From Riemerella anatipestifer ATCC 11845 = DSM 15868 (GTDB lineage Bacteria; Bacteroidota; Bacteroidia; Flavobacteriales; Weeksellaceae), in contig NC_017045.1 of the NCBI RefSeq assembly GCF_000252855.1, positions 806,001 to 870,000 on the forward strand: a stretch of DNA of 64,000 nt, read 5' to 3'. Positions 18,686-26,378 of the stretch are shown in pieces (positions within the stretch are counted from its first letter, which is position 1; every line of letters starts with the position of its first letter). A model generated the notes under the pieces. That model did no database searches, had not been told where the DNA came from, and saw nothing but the letters and a program-made list of their open reading frames with translations. The translations under genes and the position numbers were made by a program.

Positions 18686-19897
18686 TTACCTAGGAAATGC
18701 CAAAATATATTTCTGTGTAGGACGCTTAAGGCTCGTGGATAAAACTGATAATTCAGATTCATCTAAAGGTACTTTACCACCTTTTTTTTCCAACAAATAG
18801 ATAGGCTGTTTTTCGCTATCATAAGGTAACAAATATCGGGAAATTTCATCAACAAAATCTACCCCAAAATCTATATACATTCGCTTATTAACAGTCTCTA
18901 CTTTATCATCTATAAAATCTTGAGAAAACCCTTCTGAAGACCAAATAGTTTGAGGAAACTTTCGCGTTATAATTGCCTTACAATAATAAGAAAGAACCAA
19001 ATCTCTCTCATTTTGCCAAAGCTTTATTGCCTGTAATACATCAGTATCATCTAGATTTATAAATCTGCTTAAATCTTCCTCCGACATAGAACTAAAATCT
19101 TTCTTATAAAGGAAATATTTTAGGTTTTCCGATGCCTCCAAATTAACTCCTTGAGAAATTAAAAATTTGGCTCTTTTCAAAATTTTAACCAACATAAATT
19201 CTGCCAAAGACGCTGTTTTATGGTAATACACCTGCCAATACATCAGCATCCTTGCTGTGAGATAGTTTTCTACGGAATAAATCCCTTTAGCATCTATTAC
19301 CAACTCATCATCTGCTACATTCATCATTGAAATCAGTCGTTGAGCATTGATATTACCTTCTGAAACTCCTGTAAAAAAGCTATCCCTTTTCAAGTAATCT
19401 AACCTATCTACATCTAATTGAGACGAAACCAACTGATTGAAAAACTTACGATGATAATTCCCCTGAAACATTTCTATCGCTACCGACAAAGCTCCTGAAA
19501 ATTCATCATTCAATCGGCTCATAATCAGCAATGACAGTTTTTCATGATGCCAATCCTCCATAAGAACCGATTCTAACGCGTGGGAGAACGGTCCGTGCCC
19601 AACATCATGCAACAAAATAGCCAACATTGCCGACTGTTCCTCTTCTTTACTTATCTTCACACCTTTAAGCTTAAGCGTTTCCAAGGCTAAAAACATCAAG
19701 TGCATCGCTCCCAATGCGTGATGAAACCTCGTATGTGTAGCCCCAGGAAAAACAAGATTAAGAAGCCCAGTTTGCGAAATTCTCCTCAAACGCTGAAAAT
19801 AAGGGTGCTCTATAACATCAAATAGTATTTCGTAAGGAATTTTAATAAACCCATGTACTGGGTCGTTTATGATTTTGAGTTTATTGATTTTACTCAT
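18686..19897 (-). CDS. HD-domain phosphohydrolase, SAMHD1/dGTPase-like
   Basis: Metal-dependent phosphohydrolase of 403 residues. The HD motif is complete: His in HTRFHHALG (55-62), His97-Asp98 in LLHDVGHGPFSHALE, and the later Asp in DVDRLDYLKRDSFFTG. The opening NDPVHGFIKIP and the ISQTGLLNLVFPGATHTRF segment place it with the bacterial relatives of SAMHD1 and dGTP triphosphohydrolases, which regulate nucleotide pools or resist phage, though the bacterial substrate of this subgroup is not settled. It stands alone with its own promoter, between the lpx operon and fbp-menC. Confidence 0.85.
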   Translation of the reverse strand: MSKINKLKIINDPVHGFIKIPYEILFDVIEHPYFQRLRRISQTGLLNLVFPGATHTRFHHALGAMHLMFLALETLKLKGVKISKEEEQSAMLAILLHDVGHGPFSHALESVLMEDWHHEKLSLLIMSRLNDEFSGALSVAIEMFQGNYHRKFFNQLVSSQLDVDRLDYLKRDSFFTGVSEGNINAQRLISMMNVADDELVIDAKGIYSVENYLTARMLMYWQVYYHKTASLAEFMLVKILKRAKFLISQGVNLEASENLKYFLYKKDFSSMSEEDLSRFINLDDTDVLQAIKLWQNERDLVLSYYCKAIITRKFPQTIWSSEGFSQDFIDDKVETVNKRMYIDFGVDFVDEISRYLLPYDSEKQPIYLLEKKGGKVPLDESELSVLSTSLKRPTQKYILAFPR

Positions 19898-19916
19898 TCT
19901 CTTTTTAAAATTTCGG

Positions 19917-19946
19917 CAAATTTAGAGCTAATTTCTTAATTGACAA
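19917..19946 (-). promoter_or_regulatory. Promoter of the HD phosphohydrolase
   Basis: Minus-strand TTG (19944-19946), 19 bases, TAAATTTG (19917-19924), 19 bases before the ATG. Confidence 0.65.
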
Positions 19947-19950
19947 TAAA

Positions 19951-20958
19951 CTAAAACTTGACAAACCTCAATCTATCTCCATTAAGAATAATAGGGGTTT
20001 CTAGATTATTGGTAAATAACCCTCCAGTCCCTAAACCTTGAGGCATCTTACTTTGTTTAGTATAAGTGTATTGGGCAATAGCATTAAGACCGATATTACT
20101 TTCTAAAGCAGAAGTTATCCACCAACCTATACCTAAAGTTTCCGCTAAATTTATCCATTCATCAGTCCCAGAAAAACCGCCTACTAGAGAAGGTTTCAAA
20201 ATAATGTATTGAGGTTTTATTTTTTCTAATAATTTTTGTTTCTCTTCTACCTGCACCACGCCTATCAGTTCTTCATCCAAAGCTATGGGTGTAGGCGTAT
20301 TCTGACACAGTTTTGCCATTTCTTCTAATTGCCCTGCCTTTATGGGTTGTTCAATAGAATGAATTTCTAAATCAGAAAGTTGTTGTAATACCGTTTTCGC
20401 TTCTTCCACTGTAAAAGCTCCATTGGCATCTACTCTTATTTCTAGTTGATTTTTAGGATAAATATGCCTTAACTCGGAAATAATTTGCCTCTCGGAAGCC
20501 CAATCAACTCCTATTTTTAATTTAATACAATCAAAACCTTGAGAAAGTTTATCTTCTATCTGTTTTTGCATAAATTCTACCGACCCCATCCATATCAACC
20601 CATTGATTTTGATAAAATCTTTACCTTCTGTAAAATCTGACGGAAAATAAATATATTTATCCTGAACCAAGTTCAACATCGCCTGTTCATAACCTATCCA
20701 TATAGACGGATAGTGACGAAGGTGTTCCCTCAAAACTTCAGGAGCTAAATGTATATTTTCGCACAACCAACTCAGCTTTCCCTCATAATCAGGAACATCA
20801 TCATAACTCAACCCTCTAAACAAACCACACTCTCCCAGCCCTTTGTTTATACCGTCTGTAACCTCTAGAAAATAAGTTTCCTTAGTAGTCAAAACACCCC
20901 GCGAAGTACCGCTGGGTGTTTTGAATTTGAGTGTATATTTATTATAATTAGCCCTCAT
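19951..20958 (-). CDS. menC: o-Succinylbenzoate synthase, enolase superfamily
   Basis: Enolase-superfamily enzyme, best read as the dehydratase that makes o-succinylbenzoate in menaquinone synthesis. The 335 residues show the superfamily's acid-base and metal residues in order: KLKIG (Lys-x-Lys), RVDANGAFT, HSIEQPIK, ALDEELIG and the late Lys in ILKPSLVGGFSG. The superfamily also includes dipeptide epimerases and muconate enzymes; the short length and the SLVGG motif favour MenC. The other men genes are not in this window. The start codon overlaps the fbp stop by one base, so the two are translationally coupled. Confidence 0.82.
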   Translation of the reverse strand: MRANYNKYTLKFKTPSGTSRGVLTTKETYFLEVTDGINKGLGECGLFRGLSYDDVPDYEGKLSWLCENIHLAPEVLREHLRHYPSIWIGYEQAMLNLVQDKYIYFPSDFTEGKDFIKINGLIWMGSVEFMQKQIEDKLSQGFDCIKLKIGVDWASERQIISELRHIYPKNQLEIRVDANGAFTVEEAKTVLQQLSDLEIHSIEQPIKAGQLEEMAKLCQNTPTPIALDEELIGVVQVEEKQKLLEKIKPQYIILKPSLVGGFSGTDEWINLAETLGIGWWITSALESNIGLNAIAQYTYTKQSKMPQGLGTGGLFTNNLETPIILNGDRLRFVKF

Positions 20959-21974
20959 TAAGCATCTTTAACTTGAGCCATAAACTCCTCTGCTTTTTTT
21001 ACCATTTCTTCGCTTCCACAGAAAAACGGCACTCTTTGGTGCAACTCTGTAGGCTCTATTTCCAAAATTCTTTGAAAACCATTAGACGCTCTACCTCCCG
21101 CTTGTTCTGCTAAAAACGCCATAGGATTACACTCATATAGAAGTCTTAATTTTCCGTTAGGAGCCTGTGAATAAGACGGATAGATATAAATTCCACCTTT
21201 AATCATATTTCTATGAAAATCCGAAACCAAAGAGCCTATATAACGAGAAGTGTAAGGACGGTCTCCTTCTTCCATTTGGCAGTATTTTAAATAATCTTTA
21301 ACCCCTTGCGGAAATTTAATATAATTACCCTCATTTATGGAGTATATTTTTCCTTTTTTAGGAAACTGCATATTAGGGTGAGAGAGATAATAAGTACCTA
21401 AACTTGGGTCTAATGTGAAACCATTAACCCCATTCCCTGTGGTGTAAACAATCATTGTGGAAGAACCATACACTACATAACCTGCTGCCACTTGATTAAC
21501 ACCTTTTTGTAGGAAATCTTCTAGCTGTACAGGAGTACCTGGCTCTGTAACTCTTCTATAAATAGAGAAAATCGTCCCTACCGATACATTAACATCTATA
21601 TTAGACGACCCATCCAAAGGGTCTATCAACACCACATATTTACTCAAATGCCCATTCTCACCTGATTTTATTTCTACAAAATCATCACTTTCTTCTGAAG
21701 CAATGCCACATACCACCTCTCTCTGAGAAAGTGCATTGATGAAAATATCATTAGCCAAGACATCTAGCTTCTGCTGGTCTTCCCCTTGTATATTGGTGTT
21801 TCCTGCCTTACCAATGATATCTGCAATCCCAGCTTTATTCACTTCTCTGTTCACTACTTTAGAAGCCAACCTTATAGCACTTAAAAGCCTAGAAAGCTCC
21901 CCCGTAGAATACTGAAAATCATCTTGTTTATCAATTATAAACTCGCCTAATGTTTGTAATGATTGTTGTGACAT
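20958..21974 (-). CDS. fbp: Fructose-1,6-bisphosphatase, class 1
   Basis: Gluconeogenic phosphatase converting fructose-1,6-bisphosphate to fructose-6-phosphate. The 338 residues match class 1 enzymes: [14 protein letters not shown] and the metal-binding [20 protein letters not shown], then the substrate-binding region around [23 protein letters not shown] and [20 protein letters not shown]. It lies directly upstream of menC with a one-base overlap. A near-consensus promoter (TTG, 21 bases, GAAATTTG) occurs upstream on the minus strand. Confidence 0.96.
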   Translation of the reverse strand: MSQQSLQTLGEFIIDKQDDFQYSTGELSRLLSAIRLASKVVNREVNKAGIADIIGKAGNTNIQGEDQQKLDVLANDIFINALSQREVVCGIASEESDDFVEIKSGENGHLSKYVVLIDPLDGSSNIDVNVSVGTIFSIYRRVTEPGTPVQLEDFLQKGVNQVAAGYVVYGSSTMIVYTTGNGVNGFTLDPSLGTYYLSHPNMQFPKKGKIYSINEGNYIKFPQGVKDYLKYCQMEEGDRPYTSRYIGSLVSDFHRNMIKGGIYIYPSYSQAPNGKLRLLYECNPMAFLAEQAGGRASNGFQRILEIEPTELHQRVPFFCGSEEMVKKAEEFMAQVKDA

Positions 21975-22089
21975 CTTTAGATTTATTAGTTAGAGCCACA
22001 AATTTCGGAATTTTACTCGAATTTTCACAACTAAGGAAACTTTTTTATCCAAATTAAATTTTTGTATTTCTTTTTTCAACTGATTTTAA

Positions 22090-22097
22090 TACTTTTG
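22090..22097 (+). promoter_or_regulatory. -7 promoter element of the aspartate kinase gene
   Basis: TACTTTTG, 66 bases before the ATG at 22164; the nearest upstream TTG is 25 bases away, longer than ideal. Confidence 0.45.
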
Positions 22098-22163
22098 AAA
22101 ATTGTTTTAGTCTGTCGGAAGACCTTAACTCCAAGAATTATTGAGCTTTTAATAACACATTGT

Positions 22164-23402
22164 ATGAAAATATTTAAGTTTGGAGGAGCCTCGGTAAAAG
22201 ACTCCGAAAGTGTTAAAAATGTAGCATTTGTACTAGAGAGCCAAGGCTTTAAAGAGTGTTTACTCGTAGTTTCTGCTATGGGGAAAACCACTAATGCTTT
22301 AGAGAAAGTTGTAGAAGTCTACTTCCAGAAAGGAAATTATAATGAAGAAATTCAAAAAATAAAAACATCACATATAGAAATAGCCTCTGGGCTTTTTGAT
22401 AAAAACCACCCTGTTTTTGATGAAATTTCACTATTTTTTGATGATGTACAAGCTTTTTTAAGAAGAAACAAATCACCTAATTATAATTTCGTCTATGACC
22501 AAGTGGTGAGTTGCGGAGAAATGATTTCTTCTAAAATCCTTAGCGAATACCTCAATTCTAGAAATTTTAGTAATGAATGGATTGATGCTAGAGATTTCAT
22601 TAAAACCAACGATACTTACCGTGAGGGTGTAGTAGATTGGACAGAAACCGAAACCAATATCTCTCAACTTAATAAAGAGAAATGCTATGTAACACAAGGA
22701 TTCATTGGTTCTGACGCCAACAATTTCACTGTAACGCTAGGGCGTGAAGGCTCCGATTATTCCGCAGCTATTTTCGCTTATTGCCTTAATGCTAACGCAA
22801 TGACCATTTGGAAAGATGTACCAGGTGTTATGACGGGAGACCCTAGAAAGTTTAAAGATGTTAAATTACTTTCTAACATTTCCTATGAAGAAGCCATAGA
22901 AATGGCATACTATGGAGCCTCTGTAATCCACCCAAAAACTTTGCAACCTTTAAAGCAAAAGAATATTCCGTTCTTTGTAAAATCTTTTGTAGAACCACAA
23001 AAAGCAGGTACTAAAGTAGGCATTTCAGACGAAAACCAAAAAGAAGAAAGTTTTATCCTTAAGGAAAATCAAAACCTAATTAAAATATCTACACGAGATT
23101 TTTCTTTCATCGCAGAAGACCATATTAGCTTTATTTTCAATCTTTTATCTCAACTAAAGATAAAAGTATCGTTGATGCAAAACTCTGCTATATCATTGGC
23201 TCTTTGTTTAGAGGATAAATTTGCAAAACTAGACGAACTTAACGAAGCTCTACAAGCTAATTTTAAAACAGAAGTTTCTAAAAATGTATCCTTATTTACT
23301 ATAAGAAATGCCAACATGGATAAACTTGATAGACTGTACGAAGGGAAAAACATTCTATTAGAACAAATTGCTAAAAACACGGTTCAAATTGTAATTCTCT
23401 AG
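22164..23402 (+). CDS. lysC: Aspartate kinase, monofunctional
   Basis: First step of the aspartate pathway to lysine, threonine and methionine, phosphorylating aspartate. I start at ATG 22164 (MKIFKFGGASVKD); an upstream in-frame start would add 34 hydrophobic residues not found in the family and would lie before the promoter box. The 412 residues comprise the amino acid kinase domain (KFGGAS near the start, VSCGEMISSKILSEYL, GFIGSDANNFTVTLGREGSDYSAA, the latter binding ATP and aspartate) and a C-terminal pair of ACT-like folds from about residue 300. Homoserine dehydrogenase is not fused. The bifunctional acyltransferase gene follows 25 bases on and may share the transcript. Confidence 0.93.
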   Translation: MKIFKFGGASVKDSESVKNVAFVLESQGFKECLLVVSAMGKTTNALEKVVEVYFQKGNYNEEIQKIKTSHIEIASGLFDKNHPVFDEISLFFDDVQAFLRRNKSPNYNFVYDQVVSCGEMISSKILSEYLNSRNFSNEWIDARDFIKTNDTYREGVVDWTETETNISQLNKEKCYVTQGFIGSDANNFTVTLGREGSDYSAAIFAYCLNANAMTIWKDVPGVMTGDPRKFKDVKLLSNISYEEAIEMAYYGASVIHPKTLQPLKQKNIPFFVKSFVEPQKAGTKVGISDENQKEESFILKENQNLIKISTRDFSFIAEDHISFIFNLLSQLKIKVSLMQNSAISLALCLEDKFAKLDELNEALQANFKTEVSKNVSLFTIRNANMDKLDRLYEGKNILLEQIAKNTVQIVIL

Positions 23403-23427
23403 AATTCAGAAAAAAAAACAATAACTA

Positions 23428-25257
23428 ATGAGTCTCATTTCTAAAAAGGATTTAATAAAAGCTGCTGGTTTAGATAAAGTAGGATTTTTAAAATCTCCTA
23501 TCGCTTCTATAATTATGCGTTTGACGAGGATTAATCAAGTTAATGCTCTTTATGACAAAATAAAACATACTGAGGGCAAAGACTTCTTTAAAGCTTTTGT
23601 TAAGGAAAGAAATTTAAAGTATATCGTCTTTGAGGAAGATTTACAAAAAATCCCTAAAACAGGACCTTTCATATTAGTTGCTAATCACCCTCTAGGAGCG
23701 ATAGACGGCATACTAATGTGTAAAATCTTAACCGAAATTCGTCCTGATTTTAAAATTATGGGCAATTTTCTCTTAGAGAAAATTGAACCTATGAAGCCTT
23801 TTGTAATCCCTGTAAATCCTTTTGAAGGCAGAAAAGAAATCCGTAGTAGTTTGCAAGGAATGAAAGCTACCTTAAAACATCTAGAAGAAGGTGGTTGTGT
23901 AGGTATATTCCCAGCGGGAGAAGTTTCTAACAAGAATAACTCTTTTGCTCAAATCATGGATAAAGAATGGGAAAAACCAGCTCTTAAGCTTATGAAAAAG
24001 GCTAAAGTCCCCATAGTCCCAATGTATTTTCATGCTAAAAACAGCAAACTTTTTTACGCAATGTCTAAAATACACCCTGATTTACAAACTCTAATGCTTC
24101 CATCTGAAATGATGAACAAAAGAGAAAAGCCTATTAGAGTAAGAATTGGGAAACCTGTTTCTGTAAAAACCATAGAAGACTGCGACTCTGTGGAGGAAAT
24201 GGAGCATCTGCTACAAAAGAAAATTTGCCTTATGAAAACTTATTATGACAAAAGGCAATCGTTGGCAGATTTAATGAAACTCCCAAACCTCAATTTGAAA
24301 ATTCCAAACAAGTCGGAAAACATCGTTCAAAACATCATAGACGAAACACCTCAGGAAGATCTAATTAAGGAAATAGAAACACTGAAAAGTGAAGGAAAAA
24401 TGCTCTTTGATAGCGGAAACTATGAAGTCTTTTTCAGTTCTTATCAAGAGATACCTTCCATTATGAGAGAAATAGGTAGACAAAGAGAACTTACCTTCCG
24501 TGCAGTAGGAGAAGGCAGCAACCTTCCTTTTGATTTAGATGAATACGATAAACATTATCACCATCTTTTCTTATGGGATAAAGAAGCCCAAAAACTCGCG
24601 GGTGCTTACAGAATGGCTCTAGGTAAGGAGGTGATGAAAAAACACGGCATTAAAGGTTTCTATACCAGCTCCCTTTTCGAGTTTGACCAAGAACTACAAC
24701 CATTCTTCCGAAAAGTGATAGAAATGGGAAGAGCTTATATCTCTATGGAGTACCAGCAAAAACCTTTCCCTCTATTTCTTCTTTGGAAGGGCATCGTGCA
24801 TGTTTGTTTAAGAAACCCTGATCACAAATTTCTAATGGGTGGTGTAAGTATCAGCAACAAATTTTCGGAATTTTCTAAATCACTTATGATAGACTTTATG
24901 CGTTCTCATTACTATGATTCCGCTGTTGCCCAATACATACACCCAAGAAATGAATTTAAAATTAAACTAAAAGAAAGAGACAAAAATCTATTTTTTGATG
25001 GTATAGACTCAGATTTAGGAAAGCTAGACAAACTCATTGATGATTTGGAACCAGAAATGAGATTACCTGTATTGATAAAGAAGTACATTAAACAAAATGC
25101 TAAGGTTATTTCCTTTAATGTAGACCCAAACTTTAATGACGCTATTGATGGATTGATGTATATTCGTATCAGCGACCTCCCTGAAAGCACCATTAAGCCT
25201 GTATTGGAAGAAATGAGCGAACAACTAGGTCCCGAAGAACAAAAAAAACAAAACTGA
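23428..25257 (+). CDS. Bifunctional aminolipid acyltransferase, OlsF-like
   Basis: Two acyltransferase domains in 609 residues. Residues about 60-290 are a PlsC-type glycerol-phosphate/lysolipid acyltransferase, with the motif NHPLGAID and a variant GIFPAGEVS in place of the usual FPEGTRS. Residues about 335-560 are a GNAT-like hemolysin domain (FRAVGEGSNLPFDLDEYDKH, GAYRMALGKE, EMGRAYISMEYQQ) of the kind that N-acylates ornithine or glycine. The same order is seen in OlsF of Serratia and Flavobacterium, which makes ornithine lipids; in Bacteroides the two activities (GlsB, GlsA) are separate and make glycine lipids. Which amino acid is used here cannot be read. It is probably membrane-associated. 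Confidence 0.82.
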   Translation: MSLISKKDLIKAAGLDKVGFLKSPIASIIMRLTRINQVNALYDKIKHTEGKDFFKAFVKERNLKYIVFEEDLQKIPKTGPFILVANHPLGAIDGILMCKILTEIRPDFKIMGNFLLEKIEPMKPFVIPVNPFEGRKEIRSSLQGMKATLKHLEEGGCVGIFPAGEVSNKNNSFAQIMDKEWEKPALKLMKKAKVPIVPMYFHAKNSKLFYAMSKIHPDLQTLMLPSEMMNKREKPIRVRIGKPVSVKTIEDCDSVEEMEHLLQKKICLMKTYYDKRQSLADLMKLPNLNLKIPNKSENIVQNIIDETPQEDLIKEIETLKSEGKMLFDSGNYEVFFSSYQEIPSIMREIGRQRELTFRAVGEGSNLPFDLDEYDKHYHHLFLWDKEAQKLAGAYRMALGKEVMKKHGIKGFYTSSLFEFDQELQPFFRKVIEMGRAYISMEYQQKPFPLFLLWKGIVHVCLRNPDHKFLMGGVSISNKFSEFSKSLMIDFMRSHYYDSAVAQYIHPRNEFKIKLKERDKNLFFDGIDSDLGKLDKLIDDLEPEMRLPVLIKKYIKQNAKVISFNVDPNFNDAIDGLMYIRISDLPESTIKPVLEEMSEQLGPEEQKKQN

Positions 25258-25303
25258 TTATCAATTTTTTAACTATAAAACTATTAAAAATTTCAAAATA
25301 GGT

Positions 25304-25334
25304 TTGGTTTATATTGATAATATATATATCTTTG
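25304..25334 (+). promoter_or_regulatory. Promoter of tRNA-Phe
   Basis: TTG (25304-25306), exactly 20 bases, TATCTTTG (25327-25334), 34 bases before the mature tRNA 5' end. Confidence 0.72.
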
Positions 25335-25368
25335 CACCACTAAAAAAACAACTGATAGAAGCAGTTAT

Positions 25369-25444
25369 GGTGCCTTAGCTCAGTTGGTAGAGCAAAGGAC
25401 TGAAAATCCTTGTGTCCCTGGTTCGATTCCTGGAGGCACCACCA
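25369..25444 (+). tRNA. tRNA-Phe (anticodon GAA), CCA encoded
   Basis: Full cloverleaf: acceptor stem GGTGCCT/AGGCACC, D arm GCTCAGTTGGTAGAGC, anticodon stem AAGGA/TCCTT enclosing loop CTGAAAA (anticodon GAA), and T arm CCTGG TTCGATT CCTGG. The discriminator A at 25441 is followed by an encoded CCA (25442-25444). No integrase or attachment-site repeat is seen beside it. Confidence 0.97.
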
Positions 25445-25445
25445 T

Positions 25446-25476
25446 AAAAGCCACTCCGTTTGAGAGTGGTTTTTGT
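25446..25476 (+). terminator. Terminator after tRNA-Phe
   Basis: AAGCCACTC / GAGTGGTTTT hairpin with a seven-base loop and T-run, directly after the tRNA. Confidence 0.7.
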
Positions 25477-25486
25477 TTTATTGTTA

Positions 25487-25494
25487 TATATTTG
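25487..25494 (+). promoter_or_regulatory. -7 promoter element of the DUF3575-like gene
   Basis: TATATTTG ends four bases before the ATG at 25499, implying a leaderless transcript. The nearest TTG is 24 bases upstream. Confidence 0.45.
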
Positions 25495-25498
25495 CGTT

Positions 25499-26107
25499 AT
25501 GAAAAATATAGCCATTATACTTTTTTTAGGTTTAACAACTCTAACATCAGCACAGTCTACCCAAGAAGAGACAAACACAACAAAGCCTAAATCTTTATAT
25601 ATTAAAGGAAATGTTCTCACTCTACCGCTATCCATCATCAATGGAGGACTAGAGTATCAATTAGCACCCAAGTATACCATACAGGGAGATATCCTTATTT
25701 CACCTTGGAAATCTGCGTTTGGCAATCATATGCAAATTTATATGGGACATTTGGAGGGTAGATATTATTTTAAGGAAGCATTTAATGGTTGGTATGTTGG
25801 AGCAAATGTTGGAGGTGGAGTTTTTGATATGACCAAATGGAATTACCTTGACACAAAAAAATTTCAAAGAGGGTTTAATTATATGATAGGGGCTGTAGTT
25901 GGATATCAGTACCAATGGAAAGATAAATGGAATATTGACTTTTTCTTAGGTGGAGGAACTTCACAAGGTTTTTATCACGGCTACGAACCAACAGAAGAAC
26001 CACCACATTTCTTGAAAAGATACGAAAGTCATCCAGACTATTGGAATAAAAGTGGAGAATGGATTCCTTATAGAGGTGGTATTATGATTTCATACAAATT
26101 AAGATAA
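25499..26107 (+). CDS. DUF3575-like outer-membrane protein
   Basis: Predicted outer-membrane barrel of 202 residues. I start at ATG 25499 (MKNIAIILFLGLTTLTSAQ), which gives a clean signal peptide; an upstream start would run through the tRNA terminator. The mature part has amphipathic strands (LYIKGNVLTLPLSIINGGLEYQL, HLEGRYYFKEAFNGWYVGANVGGG, MIGAVVGYQYQWKDKWNIDFFLGGG), a pattern I associate with DUF3575 proteins of Bacteroidota, whose function is unknown. It is followed after four bases by a small membrane protein, likely in the same transcript. Confidence 0.72.
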   Translation: MKNIAIILFLGLTTLTSAQSTQEETNTTKPKSLYIKGNVLTLPLSIINGGLEYQLAPKYTIQGDILISPWKSAFGNHMQIYMGHLEGRYYFKEAFNGWYVGANVGGGVFDMTKWNYLDTKKFQRGFNYMIGAVVGYQYQWKDKWNIDFFLGGGTSQGFYHGYEPTEEPPHFLKRYESHPDYWNKSGEWIPYRGGIMISYKLR

Positions 26108-26111
26108 AAAT

Positions 26112-26318
26112 ATGGATTTTAAAAACCCTAAATTTTACCTCATCGTTATCATTACATTTGTTGTTGTATTTTTAATGAACTATCTTGGTAACTCTAATGC
26201 TCCAGACCAACTAGAGAGAGCTTTAATGAACGGGATTGCTGGAGCAGTAGGCATTACCATAGGTCTATGGATTTGGAACAAAAATAAAAACGATGATACT
26301 CATCACAATTTTGATTAA
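26112..26318 (+). CDS. Small two-helix membrane protein
   Basis: Protein of 68 residues with two predicted membrane helices (about 8-24, FYLIVIITFVVVFLMNYL, and 39-55, GIAGAVGITIGLWIW) and a charged, His-rich tail (NKNKNDDTHHNFD). I do not recognise a named family. It starts four bases after the DUF3575-like gene and ends before a strong terminator, so it is probably the second gene of that transcript. Confidence 0.65.
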   Translation: MDFKNPKFYLIVIITFVVVFLMNYLGNSNAPDQLERALMNGIAGAVGITIGLWIWNKNKNDDTHHNFD

Positions 26319-26330
26319 AATTTGATATAA

Positions 26331-26363
26331 AAAATAGGGAAGCTAATGCTTCCCTATTTTTAT
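26331..26363. terminator. Bidirectional terminator between small membrane gene and dnaE
   Basis: AAAATAGGGAAGC pairs perfectly with GCTTCCCTATTTT around TAAT, flanked by A- and T-runs. Confidence 0.9.
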
Positions 26364-26378
26364 TTTAACTCCAACCTT

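Noticed and set aside
22062-22163. Longer aspartate kinase start adding 34 hydrophobic residues
   Set aside because: The family begins at KIFKFGG, and a promoter box at 22090-22097 lies within the would-be extension.
25369-25444. tRNA-Phe as an integration site for a mobile element
   Set aside because: No integrase, no repeated tRNA 3' end and ordinary genes on both sides within the window.
25375-25641. 88-codon open frame on the minus strand across tRNA-Phe and the DUF3575-like gene
   Set aside because: It runs through the tRNA, its terminator and a better-supported gene, and its translation resembles no protein; a chance frame.
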